Positions 15,899 through 24,559 of a stretch of 40,354 nucleotides of DNA are shown here, one piece after another. The position numbers and the translations under genes are program-made. The number at the start of each line of letters is the position of its first letter. Within the stretch, counting starts at the first letter, position 1. The stretch comes from Thermoplasmata archaeon (GTDB taxonomy: Archaea > Thermoplasmatota > Thermoplasmata > Lutacidiplasmatales > UBA184): the NCBI GenBank assembly GCA_030037955.1, contig JASHPT010000021.1, forward strand, positions 1 through 40,354, read 5' to 3'. Under the pieces are notes generated by a model. It saw nothing but the letters and a program-made list of their open reading frames with translations. It was not told where the DNA came from and did not search any database.

Positions 15899-17305
15899 AT
15901 GGTAGTGCACGAGCACTGCGGAGTGGTGGGAGTCTCACTCTCCGGCAAGGGGGCCGCACCCTACCTCTACCGGGGGCTACGCGCCCTCCAGCACCGGGGA
16001 CAGGAGTCCGCAGGGATCGCCACGTCCTCGCATGGAACGCTGCACCACCGGAAGGGTATGGGCCTCGTCCACGACGTCTTCAACCGGGAGATGCTGGAGA
16101 GCCTGCGGGGGCCGACGGGCATCGGCCACGTCCGGTATTCGACGACCGGAACCTCCGACATCGAGAACGCGCAGCCGCTGAGCCTTCGGCTCCGCGACGA
16201 GGACGCGGCCCTCGCCCATAACGGCGACATCGTCAACCACGAGAATCTCCGCCGCCGGCTGCTGGCCCAGGGCGTCGAGTTCCTGGGCAGCGCGGACAGC
16301 GAGGCGATGGCCCAGCTGATCGCGCTCGAGTACGGGCGCACCCGGGACATCGAGGCCGCGGTCCGGAAGTCGATGAGCGAGCTCGTCGGTGGCTACGCGG
16401 TCGTGATGCTGGTGGGGAGCCAACTCCTCGCGTTCCGGGACCCGATGGGGATCCGGCCGCTGGTGCTGGGCACCGTGGAGGGGGGCTACGCCGTAGCCAG
16501 CGAGTCCGTCGCGCTCGAGCTCATGGGCGGCACGCTCGTCCGGGACCTGGCCCCGGGGGAGGTCGTTCTCATCGAGAAGGGCACGTCGCTCAAGACCTCC
16601 CGCTACGCGGGCGCCAACGAGCGCGCCCACTGCATGTTCGAGTGGGTCTACTTTTCCCGGCCGGACTCGGTTGTCGAGGGCCGGCTGGTTTACGATGTGC
16701 GGCGACGGGTCGGAGAGATCCTGGCCCGAGAGGTACCCACCCAGGCCGACGTCGTCGTGCCGGTCCCGGACTCCTCCCGCCCCCAGGCTCTCGGCTTCTC
16801 GGCGGTCGCGGGGATCCCCTACGCCGAGGCCCTCATCAAGAACCGGTTCGTGGAGCGGACGTTCATCCTGCCCGACCAGAAGCGGCGGGAGGAAGAGGTC
16901 CGGGTGAAGCTGCACCCGGTGCCCGGGCTCATCCAGGGCAAGCGTGTCGTCCTCCTGGACGACTCGATCGTCCGCGGGACCACGCTCCGCGAGATCGTGG
17001 CCATGGTACGGCACGCCGGCGCCTCGAAGGTGGACGTCCGCATCGGCTGCCCTCCGATCACCGCGCCGTGCTACTTCGGTATCGACATGAAGGACCGGCG
17101 GGAGCTGGTGGCAGCCGGCCGGGACGAGGGCGGTGTCGCGCAGCAGATCGGTGCGGACAGCGTCCATTATCTGTCGATGCCCGGGCTGGTCGAGGCGATC
17201 GGGATGCCCGAGGAGAGCCTGTGTCTCGGATGCCTGACGGGTCGATACCCGGTCGAGGTCCCCGAAGAGCGCCGTCGGTTCCAGAAGGTACTCGAGGAGT
17301 TCTAG
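15899..17305 (+). CDS. purF: Amidophosphoribosyltransferase PurF
   Basis: 468 residues from the ATG at 15899; the open frame extends further upstream but that part belongs to L12. A six-residue propeptide (MVVHEH) precedes the nucleophile Cys of CGVVGV. RGLRALQHRGQESAG and GHVRYSTTG are class II glutaminase motifs. The PRPP loop is VVLLDDSIVRGTT (near residue 350). Cys in AHCMFE, in the GCPPITAPC region and in the C-terminal CLGC match the 4Fe-4S ligands of the Bacillus-type enzyme. It makes phosphoribosylamine, the first step of purine synthesis. nop5 starts 3 nt after its stop. Confidence 0.97.
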   Translation: MVVHEHCGVVGVSLSGKGAAPYLYRGLRALQHRGQESAGIATSSHGTLHHRKGMGLVHDVFNREMLESLRGPTGIGHVRYSTTGTSDIENAQPLSLRLRDEDAALAHNGDIVNHENLRRRLLAQGVEFLGSADSEAMAQLIALEYGRTRDIEAAVRKSMSELVGGYAVVMLVGSQLLAFRDPMGIRPLVLGTVEGGYAVASESVALELMGGTLVRDLAPGEVVLIEKGTSLKTSRYAGANERAHCMFEWVYFSRPDSVVEGRLVYDVRRRVGEILAREVPTQADVVVPVPDSSRPQALGFSAVAGIPYAEALIKNRFVERTFILPDQKRREEEVRVKLHPVPGLIQGKRVVLLDDSIVRGTTLREIVAMVRHAGASKVDVRIGCPPITAPCYFGIDMKDRRELVAAGRDEGGVAQQIGADSVHYLSMPGLVEAIGMPEESLCLGCLTGRYPVEVPEERRRFQKVLEEF

Positions 17306-17308
17306 GGC

Positions 17309-18217
17309 GTGCCCGAGGCCCTGGTCCACGCCGGCCGGTGGCTTCGCTGGGTTGACGCCTCGGGGCGGGCTGCCGACCAGCGGCTGATCGGCCCGAGCAC
17401 GGAGGAGATCGTTCGTGTTCTCCTCGGGGGCTGGGATGCCGCCGACCCCGGCCTGCTGGCCTGGGTTCGTGACCGGGCCCACGGACGGTCGGTGGAGATA
17501 ACTCCGGAGGGTTTGGCTGCCTGGCTGTCGCAGCATGGGGTCGACGCGCGGGCGCCTCCGCCCGACCGACGCCGGGCTCTGCGGCGCGTCGCTTTCTCCG
17601 CAGACGCGGAGACCCGGTCTCTGCTGCTCGCTTACGCGCGGGCTCAGCTCGCCGAAGGCTTCCGATCGCCGGAGGCATCGCTATCCGCACTGGCCCGGGA
17701 GGAGGAGCGCGTCCGTCGCGTGCTGCGTCGCGAGACCAATGCGGCCGAGAGCTGGGTGTCCGAGGGCGCCCCGGTTCTCGGCGAGTACGCCCGGCTGTCG
17801 GCGCGGACCCGGGCCCAGCTTGAGACCCACCTGGGCGAGCTCGGTACGGCCGTCGAGCGGGAGGTGCGCCGTCTCGCCCCAAACCTCTCGGCGGTGGTCG
17901 GGCCGCTCGTGGCGGCCCGGCTCGTGACGCAAGCCGGGGGCCTCCGCCGACTCGCGTCGCTGGACTCCTCGCGGATCCAGTTGCTCGGGGCGCGGCGCCG
18001 GTTCGGGCCCGGACGGTCCCCCCGGTTTGGCGTTCTCTACGAGGCCGAAGGGATGGACCAGGTTCCCCCGGCTCGAGCCGGGGCCTTTGCGCGGTCGGTC
18101 GCGGCGCTGGCTGCCATCGCGGCTCGCGTGGATGCGACGTCCCGGCGCTCGGTCGCGACTGAGCTCGTACGGAGGCGGAGCCGTCGCATCGCTCAGCTGC
18201 GGAGCCGCAAACCATGA
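17309..18217 (+). CDS. nop5: C/D box RNP core protein Nop5 (short form)
   Basis: 302 residues from GTG, starting 3 nt after the purF stop. The N-terminal part should bind fibrillarin and the middle is a coiled-coil of about 90 residues. The Nop domain is diagnostic: LAPNLSAVVGPLVAARLVTQ followed by GGLRRLASLDSSRIQLLGA. Nop5 joins L7Ae and fibrillarin on C/D guide RNAs to 2'-O-methylate rRNA. It is about 80-100 residues shorter than many archaeal Nop5 proteins, mainly at the basic tail. The ATGA overlap with fibrillarin indicates coupled synthesis of the two partners. Confidence 0.93.
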   Translation: MPEALVHAGRWLRWVDASGRAADQRLIGPSTEEIVRVLLGGWDAADPGLLAWVRDRAHGRSVEITPEGLAAWLSQHGVDARAPPPDRRRALRRVAFSADAETRSLLLAYARAQLAEGFRSPEASLSALAREEERVRRVLRRETNAAESWVSEGAPVLGEYARLSARTRAQLETHLGELGTAVEREVRRLAPNLSAVVGPLVAARLVTQAGGLRRLASLDSSRIQLLGARRRFGPGRSPRFGVLYEAEGMDQVPPARAGAFARSVAALAAIAARVDATSRRSVATELVRRRSRRIAQLRSRKP

Positions 18218-18972
18218 CGTCGGAGCCGGGAGCCGGGTGGGACCGCCGCTCGCCTCGGCTGCATGTGCTCCGCGAAGGAGACCGAACGGTCCCGGCCACC
18301 GAGGCCCTCGGCACGCCGCCGGCGGTCTACGGCGAGCGCGTGGTGGCCCGAGACGGCGGCTGGTGGAGACGGTGGGACCCGTACCGCAGCAAGCTCGCGG
18401 CGGCGCTGGTCCGTGGCTATCGCGGTCCCGTTCCCCGACCGAGCGAGCGGTGGCTCTACCTGGGCGCCGCGACCGGAACGACCGCATCCCACCTCGCGGA
18501 CCTGGTTGGACCCGAGGGGAGCGTCTACGCGGTCGAGTTCAGCCTCCGACCATTCGTCCGGCTGCTCCGGCTGGCGGAGCGCTACCCGAATCTGTTCCCG
18601 CTCCTCGCCGATGCCCGGCGGCCGGAGTCGTATGCCGGTCTCGTGCCGCAGGTCGACGGGGTCTACGCAGACGTTGCCCAGCCGGACCAGGCCGGCATCG
18701 CACGAGACAACGCGGCTCTCTTCCTCGAGACCGGAGGTACCCTGCTGCTGGTCCTGAAGCTGTCCAGCATCCGTCGCGATCTGTCCCCCGCGGAGCTCGA
18801 GAGTCGGGCGATGGACGAACTTCGGCCCCTACGGCCGCTGTCGACGCCGGTCGCTCTCGAACCTTTCCACCGTCAGCATCGGTTTCTGGCGGCCCGTCTT
18901 ACCGCGCCCGAGGAGCCTCGCCCGAGCGCGCCTACGCGGCGCTGGCGCGGCCGCGCTGCACGAGCACGGTGA
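18214..18972 (+). CDS. flpA: Fibrillarin-like rRNA/tRNA 2'-O-methyltransferase
   Basis: 252 residues from ATG. The S-adenosylmethionine-binding motif YLGAATGTTASHLADLVG (near residue 90) is followed by VYAVEFS, VDGVYADVAQPDQ and LLLVLKLSS, all typical of fibrillarin. It is the catalytic subunit of C/D box particles and its partner nop5 is immediately upstream. About 20 extra residues at the C-terminus (Pro/Arg-rich) overlap 41 nt of the convergent DRG-type GTPase gene, so this tail is likely unstructured and may be recent. Confidence 0.96.
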   Translation: MTSEPGAGWDRRSPRLHVLREGDRTVPATEALGTPPAVYGERVVARDGGWWRRWDPYRSKLAAALVRGYRGPVPRPSERWLYLGAATGTTASHLADLVGPEGSVYAVEFSLRPFVRLLRLAERYPNLFPLLADARRPESYAGLVPQVDGVYADVAQPDQAGIARDNAALFLETGGTLLLVLKLSSIRRDLSPAELESRAMDELRPLRPLSTPVALEPFHRQHRFLAARLTAPEEPRPSAPTRRWRGRAARAR

Positions 18973-20050
18973 CCACATCCTCGTCGGCGAGGACGTGCTC
19001 TCGACCCACCGTCTGGCCCGGGAACCGGGCGCTGCGGCCCCAGACGAGCGCGGACTTGAAATTGGCCCCGAGCTCGGCTGGCAGCCGGACGAGGAGGTCC
19101 TGGACCCGACTGCCGCCGCGGAGGATCAGCGGCTCCACGCGGTCGGCTTCGCCTCCTGGGGGTCGAAGGTAGATCCGGATGAATGCGAGGGCCCGGACGA
19201 TGGCCAGCACCAGTTCGTCCAGGTTCTGGCCGCTCTCCGCGGCGATGAAGATCGGCTCGAACGGCCGTACCTGCTCCCGGATCCGAGTGCGGTCGCTCGG
19301 GCCGATGAGGTCCGACTTGTTCACCGCGAGGATGGCCGGAAGGTAGACCCGGTTCCCGGCGAGCACGTCGATGAGCTGTTCCGGGGTGGCATCCTCCCGG
19401 AGGACGATGGTGCCGTTGTGGATCCCGAATTCTCGCGCGATGTCGACCGCGGCCTCGGGGTCCAGCCGCGTCAGGCGGACCGTGCTGGTCACCGTAAGCC
19501 CCCCGCGGAGCCCCGGAGTGACGACGATACGAGGCCGTCGCGCATTCACCCGGATGCCGCCGTCCTCGAGCTCATCGAGAAGCCCCCGGAAGTTCGGATG
19601 CTCCTTGTCGATGAGGAACAGAATGAGGTCGGCGGAACGGACGACCGACAGGACTTCTCGGCCGCGTCCGCGGCCCCGCGACGCGCCCGGTACCAGACCG
19701 GGCATATCGAGCACCTGGATGGAAGCCCCGGCGGCCTCGAGCATTCCGGGAATGATCGAGACCGTCGTGAAGTCGTAGGCCGCCGACTGGCTGTTCGCTC
19801 CGGTCAGATGGGTCAGCAGCGTCGATTTGCCGACCGACGGATAACCGACCAATGCCACGGTGGCGTGTCCCGACTTCCGAACGGCGTAGCCGATCCCCCC
19901 GCCCTTTCCGCGACTTCGCTTTTCGCGCTCCAGCCGTAGAAAGGCGATTCGAGCCCGGAGCCGACCGATGTGGCCGGAGGTGGCCTTGTTGTACGGCGTC
20001 CGTCGGATCTCGTCCTCGAGCGCAGTGATTTGCTCCTCGATAGACGCCAT
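18932..20050 (-). CDS. DRG-family GTPase with TGS domain
   Basis: 372 residues from ATG. The N-terminal helical segment (EEQITALEDEIRRTPYNKAT) and the Lys/Gly-rich KRSRGKGGG stretch are standard DRG features. The GTPase motifs are GYPSVGKSTL (near residue 70), DFTTV, DMPG (near 115) and NKSD (near 245). A C-terminal TGS domain ends in ADEDVVTVLV. DRG proteins bind ribosomes or RNA and act in translation. Its 3' end overlaps fibrillarin by 41 nt. It diverges from the HerA-like ATPase with a 162-nt gap. Confidence 0.95.
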   Translation of the reverse strand: MASIEEQITALEDEIRRTPYNKATSGHIGRLRARIAFLRLEREKRSRGKGGGIGYAVRKSGHATVALVGYPSVGKSTLLTHLTGANSQSAAYDFTTVSIIPGMLEAAGASIQVLDMPGLVPGASRGRGRGREVLSVVRSADLILFLIDKEHPNFRGLLDELEDGGIRVNARRPRIVVTPGLRGGLTVTSTVRLTRLDPEAAVDIAREFGIHNGTIVLREDATPEQLIDVLAGNRVYLPAILAVNKSDLIGPSDRTRIREQVRPFEPIFIAAESGQNLDELVLAIVRALAFIRIYLRPPGGEADRVEPLILRGGSRVQDLLVRLPAELGANFKSALVWGRSARFPGQTVGREHVLADEDVVTVLVQRGRASAA

Positions 20051-20212
20051 GGGGCGCGGACCGGCCGGGAGTCACCGGGGCCGCTACTTGACGGTGACCG
20101 CCCGAGAGCCGCGCCGCTGTCCGGGTCCGGCTTCGCCATCGTTCAGTGTTCATCGCCACCGACGTAGCCCACCCCCGGTCCCCTCTTCGACTACCTTGGG
20201 ACCCGGTGGGCG

Positions 20213-22567
20213 ATGGACAGTTGCTACCGGTTCCACCCGTTGGTCGGCGCCGTAGAGCGCGAGGAGTTACGGCTGTTCTATCACCGACTGCGTCGGGCCC
20301 TGCGGGCGGCGCACGGTCTCAGGATCCCCCTGGAACTCAGCTGGTCGTCCGGTAGGACCAACCCCATAATCCTCGGCCCAGGCCCGGCCCATGGGGACCG
20401 TTGGCTGCACTTCGGGCTTTCCGCGGCGTACGCACCCGGCCAGTGGCGCCGGGTAGAGGCGGCCGAGCTCCGCCTCGATGGGGCTCCGATCCATGCCCTG
20501 CGGTGTGGCGAGTCTGCGGAGCTCCCGTTCCCGTCCCCCACCGAGGAGAGCCCGTGGTCGGATACGGTCGTTGACCACCTGGCTTCCAGCCGGCCAGGGA
20601 TCGCGGTCCTGTGGTCGCTGACACCAGATTCCCTTCCGCGTTCGGCCGAGACCGACACTCCCCGCGCGACGCCGCACGACGAGAGGACGCCGCCCCGCTC
20701 GCTCGGCACCGCGGCCCGCACGCTGGAAGACCGCCGGGAGGCACGCCGGTGGGCCCCCCGGTGGCGAGTCAACGGAAGGATCCTCTCCCGAACGGACGCG
20801 GCCAGTCGGGCGAGCGCTGCGCAGGTCGCCGCTCTCATCGAGGCGACCTCTCGACTCGATGGAGGCAATCGGATCATCGGGGTCCGGCCCGGCCGGTTTC
20901 CCTCACTCCTGACCTACGATGTCATTCTCACCGAGCCGGAGCTGGCGGCGCTCTTCCCCGCACCGGTCGCCGCCCGCAAGCCCGCCGGCCTGGGCGAACC
21001 CCCGGCTCCACGGCCGCTCTGGCTCGGGCGGGATTTCCGCGGGAGCCTGGTCGGCCTTCCCATCGACCCGAGCGACGGCCGGCACCTCTTGATCCTCGGC
21101 GAAACCGGGATGGGCAAAAGCTCCCTCCTGACGAGGCTGGCCTGGCTCGCCGCTCGGCGCGGGGCGGTCGTGCTCTTCGATCCGGTGGGTGAGACCGCGG
21201 AAACGTTCGTCCGAGGAATTCCTTCCAGAGGCTATCCGGTGGCGAGACTCGGCCCGGACCGACCCCAGCTGGCGCTGAACATTCTCGGCGAGGTTTCGGC
21301 GGGGGGCACCCGGTCCGGGGTAGCGTCGGACCGGCTCCTGGGAGACGTCATCAGCGCGTTGCGCCGGGTCCGAGCGGGCCGCTACGCCGATTCGTCCTTC
21401 TGGGGCCCGCGCCTGGAAGAGATGCTGTTCCACGCGCTGCGCACGGCGAGTCTCTGGCCCGAACCCTCCCTCGAGCGTGCCGAAGAGCTGCTCGCCCGCG
21501 GAGCGCCCATGATTCGGGCGGTGCCGGAACGGGCTCGAGAAGCGGTGGGAGAACTCCGCCGCCGACTCGACCTGACACCTCAAGACGGCGAGGGGGCCCG
21601 CCGGCTGCTGTCGGAGATCACGCGGAGCGAGGCGCTTCGGTCACTCCTGGATGCGAACTCCCCCACATGGTCGGCGCGCCAGGCCGTCGCCCCGGGGCAG
21701 CTCACGATCGTATCGGGAGACGCTCCGGTCGCCGGAGAGTCGGTTGCGAGGTACTTCCTTGCTGTGGTGCTGGCGCTCGTCTGGAACGCCGTCCTCGGAC
21801 GGTCCGAGCCGACGAAGCTGTTCCTGGTCCTGGACGAGGTCCAGTGGTACGCGCACGAGAGTGTCGCGGAAATGCTCCGGCTAGGCCGTCGCTTCAACAT
21901 CCATGTCTGGGCCGCGACGCAGTCGTTCGAGTCGATTCCGCCGGGGCTGCAGGAGGCGTTCCGCACGAACGTTGCGGACCTCGTACTGTTTCGAGGCGAC
22001 CCCGCCGGATTGCGTGAGATCGCGCGCTGGGCGCCCGAGGTCCGGCCCGATCAGGTCATGCGGATGGCTCGGGGGAATGCCGCCGTGCTCATCGGCAAGG
22101 GCTCGGACGTCCGATGGCTCGACCTACCAAGGCCACGAGTTCCCACGCATTCGGCACCTGCGGACGGGCGGAATCAGCCGGCGAGGTCGGTGCCGGCCCC
22201 GCCGGAAACCCTCCGGGGAGCGGGCCCCGGCGCCACACAGGCCGGGCCGCCCACGCCGATCCACGAGACGTTCTGGACTGCCCTGGAAGAAAGCGCAAAG
22301 GACACGGGGCACACCTCTGAATTCCGGATCGGGCTGACCGCTCTTCGGGCTCGGTGCTCAACCGATCCCGCCGTCGCGGAGCAGCTGGTCCGCGCGGGTG
22401 GAAGGCTCCTCAAGGCCCAGGGAGCGATTCTCCAGTCTGGCCGGGATGAAGGCGGTGCGTACTGGATTGTGTCGACGGATAGGACTCTCCAGATGCTCGC
22501 AGAGCGACGGTCGACGCCGGACGGACCGGCCGTCAGCGACGAAGAGGGATCCGGGGCGGTCCGCTAG
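20213..22567 (+). CDS. Orphan HerA/VirB4-VirD4 superfamily P-loop ATPase
   Basis: 784 residues from ATG. The first 280 residues have no recognised family. The RecA-like motor core has Walker A GETGMGKSSLL (near residue 300) and Walker B LFLVLDEVQWY (near 540), then AATQSFESIP and FRTNVADLVLFRGDP, which match the DNA-translocating type IV secretion and HerA ATPases. A Pro-rich linker (about 650-685) leads to a C-terminal domain of about 90 residues with winged-helix-like helices (IGLTALRARC). No membrane span is evident. No relaxase, NurA nuclease or pilus gene lies nearby, so it stands alone between housekeeping genes. DNA translocation or pumping is the family activity; its cellular job is unknown. 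Confidence 0.85.
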   Translation: MDSCYRFHPLVGAVEREELRLFYHRLRRALRAAHGLRIPLELSWSSGRTNPIILGPGPAHGDRWLHFGLSAAYAPGQWRRVEAAELRLDGAPIHALRCGESAELPFPSPTEESPWSDTVVDHLASSRPGIAVLWSLTPDSLPRSAETDTPRATPHDERTPPRSLGTAARTLEDRREARRWAPRWRVNGRILSRTDAASRASAAQVAALIEATSRLDGGNRIIGVRPGRFPSLLTYDVILTEPELAALFPAPVAARKPAGLGEPPAPRPLWLGRDFRGSLVGLPIDPSDGRHLLILGETGMGKSSLLTRLAWLAARRGAVVLFDPVGETAETFVRGIPSRGYPVARLGPDRPQLALNILGEVSAGGTRSGVASDRLLGDVISALRRVRAGRYADSSFWGPRLEEMLFHALRTASLWPEPSLERAEELLARGAPMIRAVPERAREAVGELRRRLDLTPQDGEGARRLLSEITRSEALRSLLDANSPTWSARQAVAPGQLTIVSGDAPVAGESVARYFLAVVLALVWNAVLGRSEPTKLFLVLDEVQWYAHESVAEMLRLGRRFNIHVWAATQSFESIPPGLQEAFRTNVADLVLFRGDPAGLREIARWAPEVRPDQVMRMARGNAAVLIGKGSDVRWLDLPRPRVPTHSAPADGRNQPARSVPAPPETLRGAGPGATQAGPPTPIHETFWTALEESAKDTGHTSEFRIGLTALRARCSTDPAVAEQLVRAGGRLLKAQGAILQSGRDEGGAYWIVSTDRTLQMLAERRSTPDGPAVSDEEGSGAVR

Positions 22568-23106
22568 GCCGACAGCAGTGCCCGCAGCCGCAGGACCGAG
22601 TTCCAGTTACGGCTCGTGGTCCGGGTGCCCAGGCACCGCTCGATGAGGGCCGGGGTGAGCTGCGATCGGCCCTGGCCGTCGGGATAAACCAGGTAGCCCA
22701 TGTCGCCGGCTCCGGCCACTCTTTCAGGTCCGCGGATGGCGGCGTCCAACAGTCGCCACCGGTCGCCGGGCACCGAGGTCTTCAACGCCGTCACGACCAG
22801 CCGGGCCGGATCCGTCCTTGCCTCGTGGGGAAAGGGGTTGTCGGCCACCAGGGCGTCCCACCGCTCCCGAGTACGAACGAAGGCGTCGGTCTGAAACCGC
22901 AGACGTCGCTGGAGCGCCGCCTCGAGCTCCTGTTCCATTCGTGTCAAAGACGCCCGCGGCGAGGCAAAGGCCGCGTCCCCCGACTGCAGGACCGTCGCTA
23001 CCTCCTCGAGCCCCAGCGATCTCAGGGCCGAGCGAAGGTCCTCCATCCTTAGCCGGCCCGTGCCGCGTACGTTGACCGCCCGGAGGAGCGCTACGTGGCT
23101 CCTCAT
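22564..23106 (-). CDS. DUF1697 family protein
   Basis: 180 residues from ATG. ALLRAVNVRGTGRLRMEDLR, LGLEEVATVLQSGDAAFASP and the C-terminal CLGTRTTSRNWNSVLRL match DUF1697, a family of small alpha/beta proteins of unknown function common in bacteria. The usual INVGG is VNVRG here. Its stop codon shares the palindrome CTAG (22564-22567) with the stop of the convergent HerA-like ATPase, so no intergenic space exists. It diverges from the KaiC-like cassette. A bacterial origin is possible, but composition gives no clear support. Confidence 0.9.
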   Translation of the reverse strand: MRSHVALLRAVNVRGTGRLRMEDLRSALRSLGLEEVATVLQSGDAAFASPRASLTRMEQELEAALQRRLRFQTDAFVRTRERWDALVADNPFPHEARTDPARLVVTALKTSVPGDRWRLLDAAIRGPERVAGAGDMGYLVYPDGQGRSQLTPALIERCLGTRTTSRNWNSVLRLRALLSA

Positions 23107-23187
23107 CGAGGTCCTCCCAGCGGCCCGGCGGACGAGGCGAACCGCAAAGGGAACAAGCATTTTAGGAGGGGGCCGGCTCTCGGCGCC

Positions 23188-23970
23188 GTGAGCGGCAGCC
23201 GTTCCGTGCCTACGCCGTCGGCCGAAGAGAGCCCGGAGAATCGATGCGTCACCGGCATCGAGGGTCTCGACAACATCCTCGGGGGAGGAGTGCCCCGCGG
23301 GAATATGGTGCTCATCGCGGGCGGCGTGGGCACCGGAAAAACGACGCTCTGCCTCGAGTACCTGGTCCGCGGGGCGGAGAAGAACGAGAAGGGGCTCTTC
23401 ATCTCGGTGACCGAGGCCTCGACCAAGCTGCTGCAGAATTTCGCTACCTTCGAGTTCTTCCGACCGGAGCTCGTCCAGCACGAGATGATCACGATCGTCG
23501 ACCTGCCCATCATCTACGACCGCCTTGGGTTGAATCGGGAGGAGCTCAAACCGGGCGAGGTGGACATCCTCGTCCGGACGATCCAGGACCTCGTCCGGGA
23601 GAGCGGGGCCCGACGGGTCGTGATCGATTCTCTGACGTCGGTGGGGTTCCGAGTGCGCAGCGAGGAGAAGGCCCGGGACTTCATCCTCAAGCTGGGCCAG
23701 GCCTTCTCGGAACTCGGGACGACCTCCCTGATGGTGGCCGAAGTAGGCGCCGTTCCCGGCGTGCACTCCTTGTACGGTGTCGAGGAGGCTATCGTCGACG
23801 GCGTCGTGCTCCTCTCGAACGTCCGGCGGCGCGGCGACATGCTACGGGTCCTGCAGATCATCAAGATGCGGGGGACCGTCCACTCGCGAGCCCAGTACGT
23901 GATCGAGCTCACGCCGATCGGAATGCTGCTGGCCCCGTTTCTGAAGGGCGGACGCCTGGAGACCGGCTGA
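23188..23970 (+). CDS. KaiC-like RecA-fold ATPase (intact P-loop)
   Basis: 260 residues if started at GTG 23188, which follows GGAGGGGG at 23165; an upstream frame extends to 23095 but is not protein-like. CVTGIEGLDNILGGGVPRGN is the KaiC-type opening. Walker A is GGVGTGKTTL (near residue 48), EAS follows in a KaiC-like position and Walker B is RVVIDSLTS (near 145). KaiC-like proteins in archaea are ATP-binding regulators, some linked to signalling or to archaellum-type assemblies. It is followed after 4 nt by two degenerate relatives, suggesting one complex or pathway. Serine phosphorylation sites of true clock KaiC are not evident. Confidence 0.9.
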   Translation: MSGSRSVPTPSAEESPENRCVTGIEGLDNILGGGVPRGNMVLIAGGVGTGKTTLCLEYLVRGAEKNEKGLFISVTEASTKLLQNFATFEFFRPELVQHEMITIVDLPIIYDRLGLNREELKPGEVDILVRTIQDLVRESGARRVVIDSLTSVGFRVRSEEKARDFILKLGQAFSELGTTSLMVAEVGAVPGVHSLYGVEEAIVDGVVLLSNVRRRGDMLRVLQIIKMRGTVHSRAQYVIELTPIGMLLAPFLKGGRLETG

Positions 23971-23974
23971 CCCG

Positions 23975-24559
23975 ATGACCCGTGATTCCGAGATCGCCGA
24001 CCGGCTCCGCTCGTACACGAGCGGCGGCACCGTGGCCCTGCGCCTGAGCTCGCAGGAGTACGCAGACAACTACCTGTCCGCCCTCGGGCTCACCGTCCGC
24101 GACCTGGGGGGCGAGTCGAACGCCCACACCATCTACGTGTCCGTCACGAACCCCGCCTCCTTGGTCTGGAGCCTGTTGCAAGCCCTCGACATCCCGTCGG
24201 GACGGCTCTCCTTCGTCGACGCCATCTCGCATCTCATGATGAGCTTCCAGAACGTGCTCCCGAACGCTTCCTACGTCGAGAGCCCGACCATGCTGGAGGG
24301 GATCATGCTCCGGATCGAGTACCTTCTGCGGAAGCACCCCAACCAGCGGAACATGGTCATCGTGGACTCCGTGAACTCGCTCGCCGTGCACAACAGTCCG
24401 GAGGTCCTCTCGGAGTTCTTCCACATTCTCGTGAACAACCTGAAGACGCGAGCGGTGCTGACCGTCCTGTTCACCACGTCGGACGCCGAAGGGTCCGACC
24501 TGGACCGGATCCTCTCGCTCGTCGTCGACGAGGCCTTTTCGCTCGGCGGAGGCACATGA
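23975..24559 (+). CDS. KaiC-like RecA-fold protein without a P-loop
   Basis: 194 residues from ATG, beginning 4 nt after the KaiC-like ATPase. The fold resembles the second half of a RecA/KaiC domain: NAHTIYVSVTNPASLVW, LEGIMLRIEYLLRKHP and a Walker B-like strand MVIVDSVNSLAVH (near residue 128), then LFTTSD. No Walker A is present, so ATP binding by this protein alone is unlikely. The ATGA overlap with the next gene shows tight coupling. It may be a regulatory partner that completes a hetero-oligomer; that is an inference. Confidence 0.8.
   Translation: MTRDSEIADRLRSYTSGGTVALRLSSQEYADNYLSALGLTVRDLGGESNAHTIYVSVTNPASLVWSLLQALDIPSGRLSFVDAISHLMMSFQNVLPNASYVESPTMLEGIMLRIEYLLRKHPNQRNMVIVDSVNSLAVHNSPEVLSEFFHILVNNLKTRAVLTVLFTTSDAEGSDLDRILSLVVDEAFSLGGGT

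Noticed and set aside
13447-15948. 833-codon minus-strand frame joining L44e to antisense of L1, L10 and L12
   Set aside because: Only its last 94 codons are a gene (L44e). The rest is antisense of ribosomal protein genes, and a TATA box precedes the true L44e start.
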